Origin: Streptosporangium carneum | Lineage (GTDB): Bacteria; Actinomycetota; Actinomycetes; Streptosporangiales; Streptosporangiaceae | Reading direction: 5' to 3' | DNA: 64,000 nucleotides | NCBI RefSeq assembly: GCF_027922005.1 | Contig: NZ_BSEV01000006.1 | Location: 124,001-188,000, forward strand | In this document: positions 25,259-34,147 of the stretch, one piece after another | How the letters are laid out: every line of letters begins with the position of its first letter | Position numbering within the stretch: the stretch's first letter is position 1 | Translations under genes and position numbers: made by a program | The notes under the pieces: generated by a model | Databases searched by the model: none | Seen by the model: only the letters and a program-made list of their open reading frames with translations | Told to the model about the DNA's origin: nothing

Positions 25259-27976
25259 GGAGTAGGCCACCACGCCGCGCCTGAGCGCGTCCATCGCCTT
25301 GCCCGCGTTCTGCTTCACCTTGCTGCCGGTCGGCGCGGCGTCGGAGATCTGGCCGAGCAGGTCGAGCAGCTGCTTGATCCAGCGTACGAAGTCTCCCGCG
25401 GCCAGTTCGGAGCCGTTGACGCCGTCGCCCAGCACCGCGTCCAGGGTGTGACCCCTGGCCCAGCGGAAGGCCGCCCAGGCGAACCCGAAGTCGGGCTCCC
25501 TGATGAACGACAGGCCGTGATCGCTCTCGATGGACTCCAGTTCGCCCCACAGACGGACCATGTCGCCCAGCGCCTTCTGCACCCCGCCCGCGGGAATCCT
25601 CGGCTGGCGCGCCTCGTCGGCCTGCCTGGACTCGAAGACCAGCGAGGAGACGCTGGCGGCGAGCTCGGCCGGGTCGAGGCCCTCCCAGAGCCCGGCGCGC
25701 AGGCACTCGGCGGTGAGCAGGTCGAGCTCGGTGTACAGCTGGGCCAGACGGCGGCCCTCTCCGGTGACGTTCTCACCGTCGAGGTAGCCGAGCTGGTCGA
25801 GCACCCCGCAGACCTTGTCGAAGGTGCGGGCGATGACGTGGGAGCGGCCCTCGACCCTGCGGCGCAGCCCCTCGGTCTCGCGGAGCAGCTTGTAGTAGCG
25901 CTCCGCCCAGCGGGCGTGGTCCTCCCGCTCGTCGCAACCGTGGCAGGGGTGCTGGCGGATCTCCCTGCGCAGGCGGAGGATCTCCTCGTCCTCCGCGGCG
26001 TGGTCGCGTGCCCTGGCGGGCTTGCCGAAGTCGCGGTCGCCGATCTTGGCGTGCATGGAGGAGACCAGGTTGGCCCGCTCCTTCGGCGAGCGCGCGTTGA
26101 AGTTCTTCGGGATGCGCAGGTGCTCGACCGGCTCGACGGGGACGGGGAAGTCGGCGGGTGAGAGCTTCTTCACCTGTTTGCCGATGGTCAGCACCAGCGG
26201 GGAGGGGCCCTCGCCCCGGGAGTTGAGTCCCGGGTCGAGGACGACCGCGAGCCCCGCCCTGCGCCCGCCGGGAACGCGGATGATGTCACCGGGCTTCAGC
26301 GCCTCCAGCGAGCGCAGCGCCTGCGCCCTGCGGGCCGCGCCGCGCTGCCGCGACAGCTCGGCCTCCCGGTCCGACAGCGCCCTGCGCATCGCGGCGTACT
26401 CCTCGAAGTCGCCCAGATGGCAGGTCATCGCCTCGCGGTAGCCCTGCAGCGCCTCCTCGTGGCGGCGCACCTGCTTGGCGATGCCGACGACCGCCCTGTC
26501 GGCCTGGAACTGGGCGAAGGAGGACTCGAGCAGCGATCTGGCGCGTTCCCTGCCGACCTGGCCGACCAGGTTAACCGCCATGTTGTAGGAGGGGCGGAAG
26601 CTGGAGCGCAGGGGGTAGGTCCGGGTGCTGGCCAGGCCCGCCACCTGCAGCGGGTCCATGCCGGGCTGCCACTGGACCACCGCGTGGCCCTCGACGTCGA
26701 TGCCGCGCCGTCCCGCCCGGCCGGTGAGCTGGGTGTACTCGCCCGGGGTGAGGTCGGCGTGGGTCTCGCCGTTCCACTTGTCGAGCTTCTCGATCACCAC
26801 GGAGCGCGCGGGCATGTTGATGCCCAGCGCGAGGGTCTCGGTGGCGAACACGGCCTTGACCAGGCTACGGGTGAACAGCTCCTCGACGACCTCCTTGAAG
26901 GCCGGCAGCATGCCCGCGTGGTGGGCGGCCAGGCCTCGCTCCAGGGCGTCGCGCCACTCGAGATAGCCGAGCACGGCCAGGTCCTCGTCGGGCAGGTGCG
27001 CGGTGCGCTCGTCGACGATCTGCCGGATCTCGTGGCGTTCGGCGTCCGTGGTGAGCCGGATCCCGCCGTACAGGCACTGCATGACCGCGGCGTCGCAGCC
27101 GGCCCTGGAGAAGATGAAGGTGATCGCGGGCAGCAGGCCCGCGGCGTCGAGACGCTCGATGGTCTGGGCGCGGTCGGGCGGGCCGCTCCTGCGCGGGCGG
27201 GAGTAACCCCTGCGGCCCCTGCCGTAGGCCTGGCGTTCCTCGTCCCTGGCCAGACGCAGGAGGTTCGGGTTGACCAGCGGGCGTTTGCCGTCCTCCTCGG
27301 AGACGAACAGGTCGTACAGGCGGTGGCCGACGAGCATGTGCTGCCAGAGGGGGACCGGGCGGTGCTCGTCGACGATGACGCTGGTGTCGCCGCGGACCTC
27401 GCCGAGCCACTCGCCGAACTCCTCGGCGTTGCTGACCGTGGCGGAGAGGGCGACCAGCCGGACCGACTCGGGCAGGTGGATGATCACCTCTTCCCATACG
27501 GCGCCGCGGAACCTGTCGGCCAGGTAGTGCACCTCGTCCATGACCACGAAGCCGAGCCCCGCCAGGGTCCCCGACCCGGCGTAGAGCATGTTGCGCAGCA
27601 CCTCGGTCGTCATGACGACGATGGGGGCCTCGCCGTTGACGCTGTTGTCACCGGTGAGCAGGCCGACCTTGGCCGCGCCGTACCGTTTGACGAGATCGTT
27701 GTACTTCTGGTTGGACAGCGCCTTGATCGGGGTCGTGTAGAAGCACTTGCGGCCCTCCTCCAGGGCCAGGTGCACGGCGAACTCGCCCACCACGGTCTTG
27801 CCCGAGCCGGTGGGGGCGGCCACGAGCACTCCGTCGCCCGCCTCGAGAGCGCGGCAGGCGTCGAGCTGGAAGTCGTCCAGCTCGAAGTCGTACAGACCGC
27901 GGAACGAGGTCAGTGCAGGCCCGCTGTCGGCCTGGCTCTGACGGAAGGCAGCGTAACGTTCCGCTGGGGTCGTCAT
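25247..27976 (-). CDS. helY: Ski2-like DEAD/DEAH helicase, HelY
   Basis: 909 aa. Motif I APTGSGKT, motif II MDEVHYLADRF, motif III LSATVSN, motif VI (LTGRAGRRGID); then a beta-barrel insertion and C-terminal helical DSHCT domain. Related to the RNA-exosome cofactor helicases Ski2/Mtr4; role in bacteria is presumed RNA unwinding or surveillance. ATG 27976 lies 7 nt after TAGGCT. Its place beside tatC, tatA and pafC/pafB is the usual actinobacterial order. Last codons fall in a duplicated 20-bp sequence. Confidence 0.93.
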   Translation of the reverse strand: MTTPAERYAAFRQSQADSGPALTSFRGLYDFELDDFQLDACRALEAGDGVLVAAPTGSGKTVVGEFAVHLALEEGRKCFYTTPIKALSNQKYNDLVKRYGAAKVGLLTGDNSVNGEAPIVVMTTEVLRNMLYAGSGTLAGLGFVVMDEVHYLADRFRGAVWEEVIIHLPESVRLVALSATVSNAEEFGEWLGEVRGDTSVIVDEHRPVPLWQHMLVGHRLYDLFVSEEDGKRPLVNPNLLRLARDEERQAYGRGRRGYSRPRRSGPPDRAQTIERLDAAGLLPAITFIFSRAGCDAAVMQCLYGGIRLTTDAERHEIRQIVDERTAHLPDEDLAVLGYLEWRDALERGLAAHHAGMLPAFKEVVEELFTRSLVKAVFATETLALGINMPARSVVIEKLDKWNGETHADLTPGEYTQLTGRAGRRGIDVEGHAVVQWQPGMDPLQVAGLASTRTYPLRSSFRPSYNMAVNLVGQVGRERARSLLESSFAQFQADRAVVGIAKQVRRHEEALQGYREAMTCHLGDFEEYAAMRRALSDREAELSRQRGAARRAQALRSLEALKPGDIIRVPGGRRAGLAVVLDPGLNSRGEGPSPLVLTIGKQVKKLSPADFPVPVEPVEHLRIPKNFNARSPKERANLVSSMHAKIGDRDFGKPARARDHAAEDEEILRLRREIRQHPCHGCDEREDHARWAERYYKLLRETEGLRRRVEGRSHVIARTFDKVCGVLDQLGYLDGENVTGEGRRLAQLYTELDLLTAECLRAGLWEGLDPAELAASVSSLVFESRQADEARQPRIPAGGVQKALGDMVRLWGELESIESDHGLSFIREPDFGFAWAAFRWARGHTLDAVLGDGVNGSELAAGDFVRWIKQLLDLLGQISDAAPTGSKVKQNAGKAMDALRRGVVAYSSLT

Positions 27977-27983
27977 GTCTCCA

Positions 27984-27989
27984 AGCCTA
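27984..27989 (-). promoter_or_regulatory. Candidate leaderless -10 box of helY
   Basis: TAGGCT on the minus strand, 7 nt before ATG 27976. Confidence 0.5.
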
Positions 27990-28069
27990 CCGATATCGGG
28001 ATTCCGGTCCGTCCGGCGTGGACTCGGCGAACTCTCGGCGGGCAGAGGCCGCCGCCCGCCGCAGGAGGG

Positions 28070-28954
28070 TCACAGCAGGACCCGCAGCGCGCCGGGGACG
28101 ATCTCGCAGGTGAGCGGGACGGGACCGATCCGCTCACCGTCGGCGTAGGCGATCACGTCGGGGGCCTCGAGGGTGACCCTGGCCGCGCGCCTGGTCTCGA
28201 CGAAGGGGCTGCCCACGTGGGAGCCCCGGTAGACCTGCGGGAAGACGCGCAGGAAGCGGCCCTTGGGCACGGCGTCGAGGATCGTCACGTCCAGCAGGCC
28301 GTCGTCGGGAACGGCGTCGGGGCAGACGCGCATCCCCGCGCCGTAGGAGGAGGTGTTGCCGACCGCGACCAGCATGGCCTCGCGCTCGATCGTCTCGGAG
28401 CCGCCGGGTCCCTCAAGGGTGATCCGGAAGGGGATCGGCCGGAAGGAGCGGAGTTCCTCGGCCAGCGCGAGGAGGTATCTGGCCATGCCCGGCGGCCAGG
28501 TCATCCGGTTGGCCCGTTCGTTGACGCGGGAGTCGAAGCCGCAGGCCATCACCCCGGCGAACCACTCCTCGCCCGTCTTCGCCGCGTCGAGCACGCGGAT
28601 CCCGCCCGCGAGCACGACGTCGGCGGCGGCCAGGGGTGCTCTTCTCGGCAGGCCGAGCGCGGCGGCGATGTCGTTGCCCGTGCCCGCGGGGATGACGCCC
28701 AGCGGGGTGCCGGTTCCCGCGACCGCCTGGACGGCCAGGTGCACCAGGCCGTCGCCGCCGAAGGCGACCAGCGCCTCGGGCCTGCCCGCGACGGCCTCCC
28801 GGGCGTGCCTCAGGGCGTCGTCCGCCGACTCCCCCACGATCACCGAGACCTCGTGCCCGTCTCTCCCCAGCCGGTCGAGCACCGGGGCCAGCAGGCCGCG
28901 CGAGCGGCCGCCTCGGGCTGCGGGATTGACGAGGACGGCGATCTCTCCGGGCAC
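28070..28954 (-). CDS. Diacylglycerol/lipid kinase, YegS type
   Basis: 294-aa lipid kinase. VNPAARGGRS at the N-terminus, the nucleotide-binding GGDG motif in VAFGGDGLVHLAVQAV and GVIPAGTGNDIAAALGLPR, then the beta-sandwich C-terminal domain (DGLLDVTILDAV, YADGERIGPVP). Phosphorylates a diacylglycerol-like lipid at the membrane (family knowledge). GTG 28954 follows TAAGTT by 7 nt. 18 bp separate it from the tatC stop. Confidence 0.92.
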   Translation of the reverse strand: MPGEIAVLVNPAARGGRSRGLLAPVLDRLGRDGHEVSVIVGESADDALRHAREAVAGRPEALVAFGGDGLVHLAVQAVAGTGTPLGVIPAGTGNDIAAALGLPRRAPLAAADVVLAGGIRVLDAAKTGEEWFAGVMACGFDSRVNERANRMTWPPGMARYLLALAEELRSFRPIPFRITLEGPGGSETIEREAMLVAVGNTSSYGAGMRVCPDAVPDDGLLDVTILDAVPKGRFLRVFPQVYRGSHVGSPFVETRRAARVTLEAPDVIAYADGERIGPVPLTCEIVPGALRVLL

Positions 28955-28961
28955 AGACCGG

Positions 28962-28967
28962 AACTTA
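28962..28967 (-). promoter_or_regulatory. Candidate leaderless -10 box of the lipid kinase gene
   Basis: TAAGTT on the minus strand, 7 nt before GTG 28954, just inside the end of tatC's flank. Confidence 0.45.
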
Positions 28968-28971
28968 TCGC

Positions 28972-29850
28972 CTATTTGATCTGGTCGGTATCCGTCGTTC
29001 CCAGGTCAAGAGGAGAGGCCTCGTCATCGGACAGATGGGAGAAGTCCTCGTCCTTCGAGGCCCGTCTCTCCCTGAGGTACATGAACCCCTCGGCGAGGGC
29101 GAACAGCCCGACCATCGGGATCGCCAGGGCGACCATCGAGAACGGGTCGGTGCTCGGGGTGGCGATCGCCGCGAAGACGAACATGATGAAGATGGTCATG
29201 CGGCGGTGTTTGGCCACCGTGGCCCGCGGCAGAACACCGATCACGTTGAGGAACACCATCAGCAGCGGCAGCTCGAAGGAGACACCGAAGATCACGATCA
29301 TGACCAGGATGTAGCTGAGGTACTCGTCGATCGTGAGGCCGGTCAGCGTCCCCTCGGGGGCGAAGCTGAGCAGGATCGCCAGACCGGTGTCCGTGACGAG
29401 GTAGGCCAGGCCCGCCCCGGCGAGGAAGAGGGGGACGGCGAGCCCCATGAACATCAGGGAGTAACGCTTCTCGTTGCGGTACAGACCGGGGGTGACGAAG
29501 GCCCAGATCTGGTACAGCCACACCGGGGAGGAGGCGACGAGGCCGAACAGGGCCGCCACCTTGAGGTTGACGAAGAAGGACTCGAAGACTCCCAGGACGA
29601 GCAAGGTGCACTGCCCCGGCCGCAGCTGCTGGGCCTGCTGGAGGCTGCAGTACGGCTCCTCCAGGAAATTCCAGATCGGGTCGAAGTAGACGAAGCCGAT
29701 CCCGATGCCGACGGCCAGGCCGAGAAAGGAGATCAGGATGCGGTTGCGCAGCTCACGGAGATGCTCCATGAGCGACATGCGTCCCTCTGCCGCCCCCTCG
29801 GGCGGCACCGATCCGTTCGAGCCCGGCTTGGGCCATTTCAGCAGCGCCAT
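28972..29850 (-). CDS. tatC: Twin-arginine translocase subunit TatC
   Basis: 292-aa receptor subunit of the Tat pathway, which exports folded proteins with RR signal peptides. Hallmark MSLMEHLRELRNRI (27-40) before TM1, six membrane segments, conserved F-V-TPGLYRNEKRY and the periplasmic FELPLLMVF region. Long polar C-terminal tail. tatA lies 48 bp upstream on the same strand; tatB is not here. Confidence 0.96.
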   Translation of the reverse strand: MALLKWPKPGSNGSVPPEGAAEGRMSLMEHLRELRNRILISFLGLAVGIGIGFVYFDPIWNFLEEPYCSLQQAQQLRPGQCTLLVLGVFESFFVNLKVAALFGLVASSPVWLYQIWAFVTPGLYRNEKRYSLMFMGLAVPLFLAGAGLAYLVTDTGLAILLSFAPEGTLTGLTIDEYLSYILVMIVIFGVSFELPLLMVFLNVIGVLPRATVAKHRRMTIFIMFVFAAIATPSTDPFSMVALAIPMVGLFALAEGFMYLRERRASKDEDFSHLSDDEASPLDLGTTDTDQIK

Positions 29851-29898
29851 TCGCGAATCCCGGTCCGACGAGTGAGGTGATCAGGAGCGAGGTGGAGC

Positions 29899-30231
29899 CT
29901 ACTGCGGCTTGGCCGCGCCAGCCTGGGCGCGCAGCTTCGCGGCCTGCTCCTCCAGGGCGCGGGCCTGCTCCTCCGCCGACAGCGCGGGGGCGGGCGCCTG
30001 AGCCGTGGTGAGCGGCTGCGGAGCCGGGGCGGCGGGCTGGGGCTGTGCCTGGACGACGGTGGCCGCGGGGGCGCCCGTCTCCTCGTCGTCGCGCAGCTTG
30101 GAGGTCTCCGACTTGAAGATACGCAGCGACCGGCCAAGCCCGCGAGCCGCTTCCGGCAGTTTCTTGGCACCGAACAGCAGCACCAGGATCAACCCGATGA
30201 TGATCAGCTCAGTGGGTCCCAGGTTGGGCAT
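29899..30231 (-). CDS. tatA: Twin-arginine translocase subunit TatA
   Basis: 110 aa. Single N-terminal membrane helix ([15 protein letters not shown]), hinge and the amphipathic helix [19 protein letters not shown], then an acidic/proline-alanine tail ending in an unusual [19 protein letters not shown] precedes the ATG. Forms the pore with TatC. Confidence 0.95.
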   Translation of the reverse strand: MPNLGPTELIIIGLILVLLFGAKKLPEAARGLGRSLRIFKSETSKLRDDEETGAPAATVVQAQPQPAAPAPQPLTTAQAPAPALSAEEQARALEEQAAKLRAQAGAAKPQ

Positions 30232-30296
30232 GACACATCCTTAAGCCGAACGACATGCACTCTCTTGCCCGATCGTACGCTCCCGCGAGCACAGAC

Positions 30297-30485
30297 TCAT
30301 CCCTTCCGGGCCTGGATTGTCCGGACCTGCTCGTTCAAGGCGCTGTGTGCGGGGGCGATCATCCGGCGCATCCGGTCGACCTCTCTGCCCAGTTCCCGGG
30401 TCGCGAGCAGCACGCGAACCCCCAGAAAACCGAGCACGAGCAGCCCGGCGAAGGCCAGGCCGACCGCGGCGAAGATCCAGCTCAT
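30297..30485 (-). CDS. Small single-pass membrane protein, 62 aa
   Basis: One N-terminal membrane helix (about 3-26) followed by a charged helix with RELGREVDRMRRMIAP. Sits between pafC and tatA on the same strand, 24 bp below pafC, the position of similar small ORFs in other actinobacteria. TATGAT 8 nt before the ATG suggests its own leaderless promoter. Function unknown; could assist Tat or be a membrane tether. Confidence 0.8.
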   Translation of the reverse strand: MSWIFAAVGLAFAGLLVLGFLGVRVLLATRELGREVDRMRRMIAPAHSALNEQVRTIQARKG

Positions 30486-30493
30486 ATCAGCAG

Positions 30494-30499
30494 ATCATA
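30494..30499 (-). promoter_or_regulatory. Candidate leaderless -10 box of the 62-aa membrane protein gene
   Basis: TATGAT on the minus strand, 8 nt before ATG 30485; close to the TATAAT consensus. Confidence 0.4.
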
Positions 30500-30509
30500 A
30501 CTCCGCGGG

Positions 30510-31466
30510 TCAGGAAACCGACTCGTAACGATTCAGCGCCGACGCCGCGGCCTGCCTGACGCTCTCGGCCAGCGAGGCGGGAGACAGCACCCGCCCCGTG
30601 TCGCCGAGGCGCAGCGCGAGCCGTACCAGCCAGTCCTGGTCGCGGGCCCGCAGCGCCACCCGCATCCGGCCCTCGCCGAGCTCCTGCGCCTGCTCGCACG
30701 GGTAGTACTCGGCGACCCAGCGGCCCGCGGGGGTCAGCTCGAGCTCCACCAGCTCGTCGGTCGGCGAGGGGCGGAAGACACCGGGCGTCACCTCGTCGGG
30801 GGTGGCGTCCGCGGGCGGATCGGCGGCCACGTCGAGGATCTCGACCGTGAGCACCCGGTCGAGCCGGAACAGCCGCACCGCCTCCGCCCGGTAACACCAG
30901 CCCGACAGGTAGGAGCGGCCGTCCACCACGACCAGGCGCATCGGGTCGACCTCGCGCGGGGTGACCTCGTCGCGACCCGGCACGTAGTAGCGCAGCGACA
31001 GCCTCCTGCCGCGCCGCAGCGCCTCCTTGACCGTGGGCAGCGCGTCCGGGGTCGCGTCGACCTCGACGGCGACCTGGCTGCTGACCGCGGCCGCGCCCTC
31101 GCCTGCGGCCTGCTCGAACTTGGCGATGACCCGGGTCAGCGCGTCACGCTCGCCGAACTCCGGCAGCTCGGCGAGCATGCGCAGGGCCACCAGCAGTGCG
31201 CTGGCCTCGTCGACGCCGAGGCGCAGCGGGCGGGCGATCGTTTCGGCGTTGTCGATGATGATCTCGCCGCCGTCCCACGAGACGTCGATCAGGTCGCCGG
31301 GGGTGTGCCCCGGCAGCCCGCACATCCACACCAGCTGCAGGTCGTCGATGAGCTGTTTCTCGCTCAGCCCGAAGACCTTCGCCACCTCGGGCACCTGCGC
31401 CCCCGGGTGCGACATCAGGTAGGGAACCAGTGCCAGCAGTCTGGGCAGCCGGTCTGCCGTGCTCAT
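30510..31466 (-). CDS. pafC: WYL-domain regulator PafC
   Basis: 318 aa: N-terminal HTH (RLPRLLALVPYLMSHPGAQVPEVAKVFG), WYL domain around RRLSLRYYVPGRDEVTPREVDP and a C-terminal WCX domain. PafB and PafC form the heterodimeric activator of the mycobacterial LexA-independent DNA damage response, activated by single-stranded DNA (family knowledge). ATG 31466 has GGAGGAG at ideal distance, so the GTG seven codons upstream is rejected. 43 bp after pafB. Confidence 0.93.
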   Translation of the reverse strand: MSTADRLPRLLALVPYLMSHPGAQVPEVAKVFGLSEKQLIDDLQLVWMCGLPGHTPGDLIDVSWDGGEIIIDNAETIARPLRLGVDEASALLVALRMLAELPEFGERDALTRVIAKFEQAAGEGAAAVSSQVAVEVDATPDALPTVKEALRRGRRLSLRYYVPGRDEVTPREVDPMRLVVVDGRSYLSGWCYRAEAVRLFRLDRVLTVEILDVAADPPADATPDEVTPGVFRPSPTDELVELELTPAGRWVAEYYPCEQAQELGEGRMRVALRARDQDWLVRLALRLGDTGRVLSPASLAESVRQAAASALNRYESVS

Positions 31467-31509
31467 GCCTCGCTCCTCCAGCTCCACTGTGTGCCCGTGG
31501 CGTCGCGCG

Positions 31510-32469
31510 TCACGTCAGCGCCCCCTTCAGCCGGCAGATCACGGCCTCCCTGGCGTCGGGCGGCCCGACCACCTCGGCGTCGGCGGCGAAGCCGACGACC
31601 CAGCCTGCCAGCCTCTCGGGGTCGGTGAAGTCGACGTCGAGCTCGTCCCAGCCGTCCCGCCCCTGCCGTACGGCCTTCGCCACCTGGCGCAGCCCCTGGC
31701 AGGCTCCCTCGCGGACCCGGATGAGGGCGGTGCGCTCCTGCACCGTCATGTCGTCGCGGTAGCCGACCATCGACGTGATGTCGACGCCGTCGGGGACCAC
31801 GACGGTTCCCGGGCGGCCGACCGGGACGACGGGGCCGCTGATCCGGCTGAGCCTGAACACCCGGGACGCGCCGCGGTCGCGGTCGTGTCCCACGACGTAC
31901 CACCGGCCGCGGCGGCTGACCACGCCCCACGGCTCGACGGTGCGGGTCAGCACGCTCTCGCTGGCCGCCGCCCGGTAGGGGAAGCGGACCGCGCGCCGGT
32001 CGCGCACGGCCTCCCACAGGGCGGGGAAGGCCGGGTCGCGCGTGTCGACCCGCAGCTCCAGCGCCCCGCCGAGCATGCCTCCCGCCTCGTCGGTCTCCAC
32101 GCCCCCCGCGCGCAGCTTCAGCAGCGCCCCGCTGGCGGCCTCGGCCAGGCTGGCCCGCTGCCACACCTGGGCGGCGAGGCCGACCACGGCCGCCTCGTCG
32201 GGCTCCAGGGTGATCTCGGGCAGCTCGTAGGCCTGCCGGACGATCCGGTAGCCCGGGTCCTCCTCCCAGGGGTCCTTCTGGACCTCGATCGGGATGCCGA
32301 TCTCACGCAGCTCGTTCTTGTCCCGCTCGAACATCCGCTGGAAGGCCTCGTCGTTGGCGGCGTCGTAGCCGGGCACCGCCTGGCGGATGTGCTCGGCGCT
32401 GAGGGGCCGCCTCGTGGCCAGCAGGCAGATCACAAGGTTCAGCAACCGCTCGGTCTTCCGGCGCGACAT
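31510..32469 (-). CDS. pafB: WYL-domain regulator PafB
   Basis: 319 aa: HTH start SRRKTERLLNLVICLLATRRPLSAEHIRQ, WYL domain (DRRAVRFPYRAA... VEPWGVVSRRGRWYVVGHDRDRG) and WCX domain. Partner of PafC. ATG 32469 follows GGAAGGAGG. Divergent from the DUF3866 gene over 56 bp. Named for its pafA linkage, here about 4 kb from pafA because four other genes intervene. Confidence 0.93.
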   Translation of the reverse strand: MSRRKTERLLNLVICLLATRRPLSAEHIRQAVPGYDAANDEAFQRMFERDKNELREIGIPIEVQKDPWEEDPGYRIVRQAYELPEITLEPDEAAVVGLAAQVWQRASLAEAASGALLKLRAGGVETDEAGGMLGGALELRVDTRDPAFPALWEAVRDRRAVRFPYRAAASESVLTRTVEPWGVVSRRGRWYVVGHDRDRGASRVFRLSRISGPVVPVGRPGTVVVPDGVDITSMVGYRDDMTVQERTALIRVREGACQGLRQVAKAVRQGRDGWDELDVDFTDPERLAGWVVGFAADAEVVGPPDAREAVICRLKGALT

Positions 32470-32513
32470 CCGGCCTCCTTCCCTGTTCAAATGACTCTAC
32501 GTCCAGGTGGCGC

Positions 32514-32519
32514 TACTCT
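32514..32519 (+). promoter_or_regulatory. Candidate leaderless -10 box of the DUF3866 gene
   Basis: TACTCT, 6 nt before GTG 32526; no Shine-Dalgarno. Confidence 0.5.
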
Positions 32520-32525
32520 TCCCCG

Positions 32526-33692
32526 GTGATCAGATGGCGCAGGGGCGAGGTCGTACGGATCCGGCGCGAGTGGCCGGGGGCGGTGGAACTCGACGTCACC
32601 ACCGAGGATGGCAGCGTGCGCGCGCTGGCCTACCCCGCCCTGGTGGGGCGTCCTGAGCCAGGCGACGCGGTGCTGCTCAACACGACCGCGCTCGCCATGG
32701 GTCTCGGTACGGGAGGTTACGCCATGGTGGTGGCGCTCCCGAACAGATTGCCGAAAGATCCGCAGGGTCCCGGACACCTGGTGAAGGCACGCTACACCCC
32801 GTTGCAGGCAACCGTGCTCGGCGCCGACGAACAGGACTCGCCCTTCCACGAGACGCTCCGCGAGGCCGACTCCCTGGACGGCATGCCGGTGGTGGTCGCC
32901 GACCTGCACTCGGCGCTTCCCGCGATCCTGTGCGGCCTGTACGGCTCGCACCCTCCCACCTCCGGTGAGAACCCCCGCGAGGACTCGCTCGAGGGCCCAG
33001 GAGGCGACGGGGGCGCCGAGGCCGCGCCGTCGCCGCCTCCCGCGCAGGGGCGGCCTCCCAGGGTCGCCTACGTGATGCTCGACGGGGGCGCGCTGCCCGC
33101 CTGGTTCTCCATGTCCTGCGCCCGGCTCAGGGAGGTCGGCTGGCTGGACGGGGTGGTCACGGTGGGGCAGGCGTTCGGCGGCGACGTGGAGGCCGTGACG
33201 CTGCACACGGGCCTGCTCGCGGCCCGCCACGTCCTGGGCGCCGACGTGGCGATCGTCACCCAGGGGCCGGGGAACCTGGGCACCGGCACCCGCTGGGGCT
33301 TCTCCGGCGTCTCGGCGGGCGAGGCGGTCAACGCCGTCGCCGTGCTCGGAGGCAGGCCCGTCGCGGCGCTGCGGGTCAGCGAGGGCGACCTGCGTGAGCG
33401 TCACGTCGGGGTCTCCCACCACTCACTGACCGCCTACGGCAGGGTCGCCCTCGCCCCCGCCCGGATCGCGGTGCCCGAGCTGCCCGGCGACTTCGGCAGG
33501 CGGGTGGCCGAGCAGGCCGAGGCGCTGGCCTCGCGGCACGAGCTGGTCGGGGTGTCCGTGGACGGGCTGCACGAGGCGCTCGCCGGCAGTCCGGTGCGGC
33601 TGTCCACGATGGGCCGGGGGCTGGAGGAGGACCTGGCCTACTTCCTGGCCTCGGCCGCGGCGGGACGCCACGCGGCCTCACTGCTGTCGTAG
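32526..33692 (+). CDS. DUF3866 family protein
   Basis: 388 aa of the DUF3866 family, function unknown. N-terminal small beta domain (IRWRRGEVVRIRREW), LNTTALAMGLGTGGYAMVVALP, KARYTPLQ, and a C-terminal part with GQAFGGDVEAVTLHTGL, TQGPGNLGTGTRWGFSG and HVGVSHHSLTAYG, which are conserved in the family. Internal residues 140-180 are a low-complexity spacer. Divergent from pafB. Its last 55 bp overlap the 3' end of the convergent DUF3291 gene. Confidence 0.88.
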   Translation: MIRWRRGEVVRIRREWPGAVELDVTTEDGSVRALAYPALVGRPEPGDAVLLNTTALAMGLGTGGYAMVVALPNRLPKDPQGPGHLVKARYTPLQATVLGADEQDSPFHETLREADSLDGMPVVVADLHSALPAILCGLYGSHPPTSGENPREDSLEGPGGDGGAEAAPSPPPAQGRPPRVAYVMLDGGALPAWFSMSCARLREVGWLDGVVTVGQAFGGDVEAVTLHTGLLAARHVLGADVAIVTQGPGNLGTGTRWGFSGVSAGEAVNAVAVLGGRPVAALRVSEGDLRERHVGVSHHSLTAYGRVALAPARIAVPELPGDFGRRVAEQAEALASRHELVGVSVDGLHEALAGSPVRLSTMGRGLEEDLAYFLASAAAGRHAASLLS

Positions 33693-34114
33693 AACTGCTT
33701 GAAGGTGAAGGCCTCCGGCGTGGGGCCCTGAGCCCTGAGCGCCTCCAGGCGCCCCATCCCCTCCTTCAGTGAGGGGACGTGCCCTTCGGGGATCCACCAC
33801 ATCACCGAGTACGGCTCGGCCACGCGCAGGAACCACTCCCTGCGCCGCTGCAGAAGGCCCAGGTGGGCGCTGCGGTAGACGTAGTCCCAGAGGTTGTCGC
33901 GCGACTCCCACACCGAGAAGTTGATCAGCAGGTGGTCGCCGTACCCGTGCTCGACGACGTCCTGGGGGCCTTCGCCTCCCTTGAGCCGCCAGACGAAGCC
34001 GGGCGCGTCCTCGGCGAGCCGGTTGAGGGGGTCGAGGGCTGCGACGAAGTCGGCGAGTTCGGGTGAGTCGACGGGGGCGCGCATGTGGGCGACGTTCAGC
34101 TGGGCGAGGTGCAT
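33638..34114 (-). CDS. DUF3291 domain protein
   Basis: 158 aa, antibiotic-biosynthesis-monooxygenase-like fold of the DUF3291 family: MHLAQLNVAHMRAP at the start, FVWRLKGGEGP, NFSVWESRDNLWDYVYRSAH and the WWIPEGHVPS block. Chemistry unknown. ATG 34114 chosen over the GTG two codons upstream. 33 bp below the HTH regulator and probably in its operon, so the regulator may control it. Confidence 0.88.
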   Translation of the reverse strand: MHLAQLNVAHMRAPVDSPELADFVAALDPLNRLAEDAPGFVWRLKGGEGPQDVVEHGYGDHLLINFSVWESRDNLWDYVYRSAHLGLLQRRREWFLRVAEPYSVMWWIPEGHVPSLKEGMGRLEALRAQGPTPEAFTFKQFYDSSEAAWRPAAAEARK

Positions 34115-34147
34115 GACCACCAGCAGACCATCCCTCGCCCTTCTATG

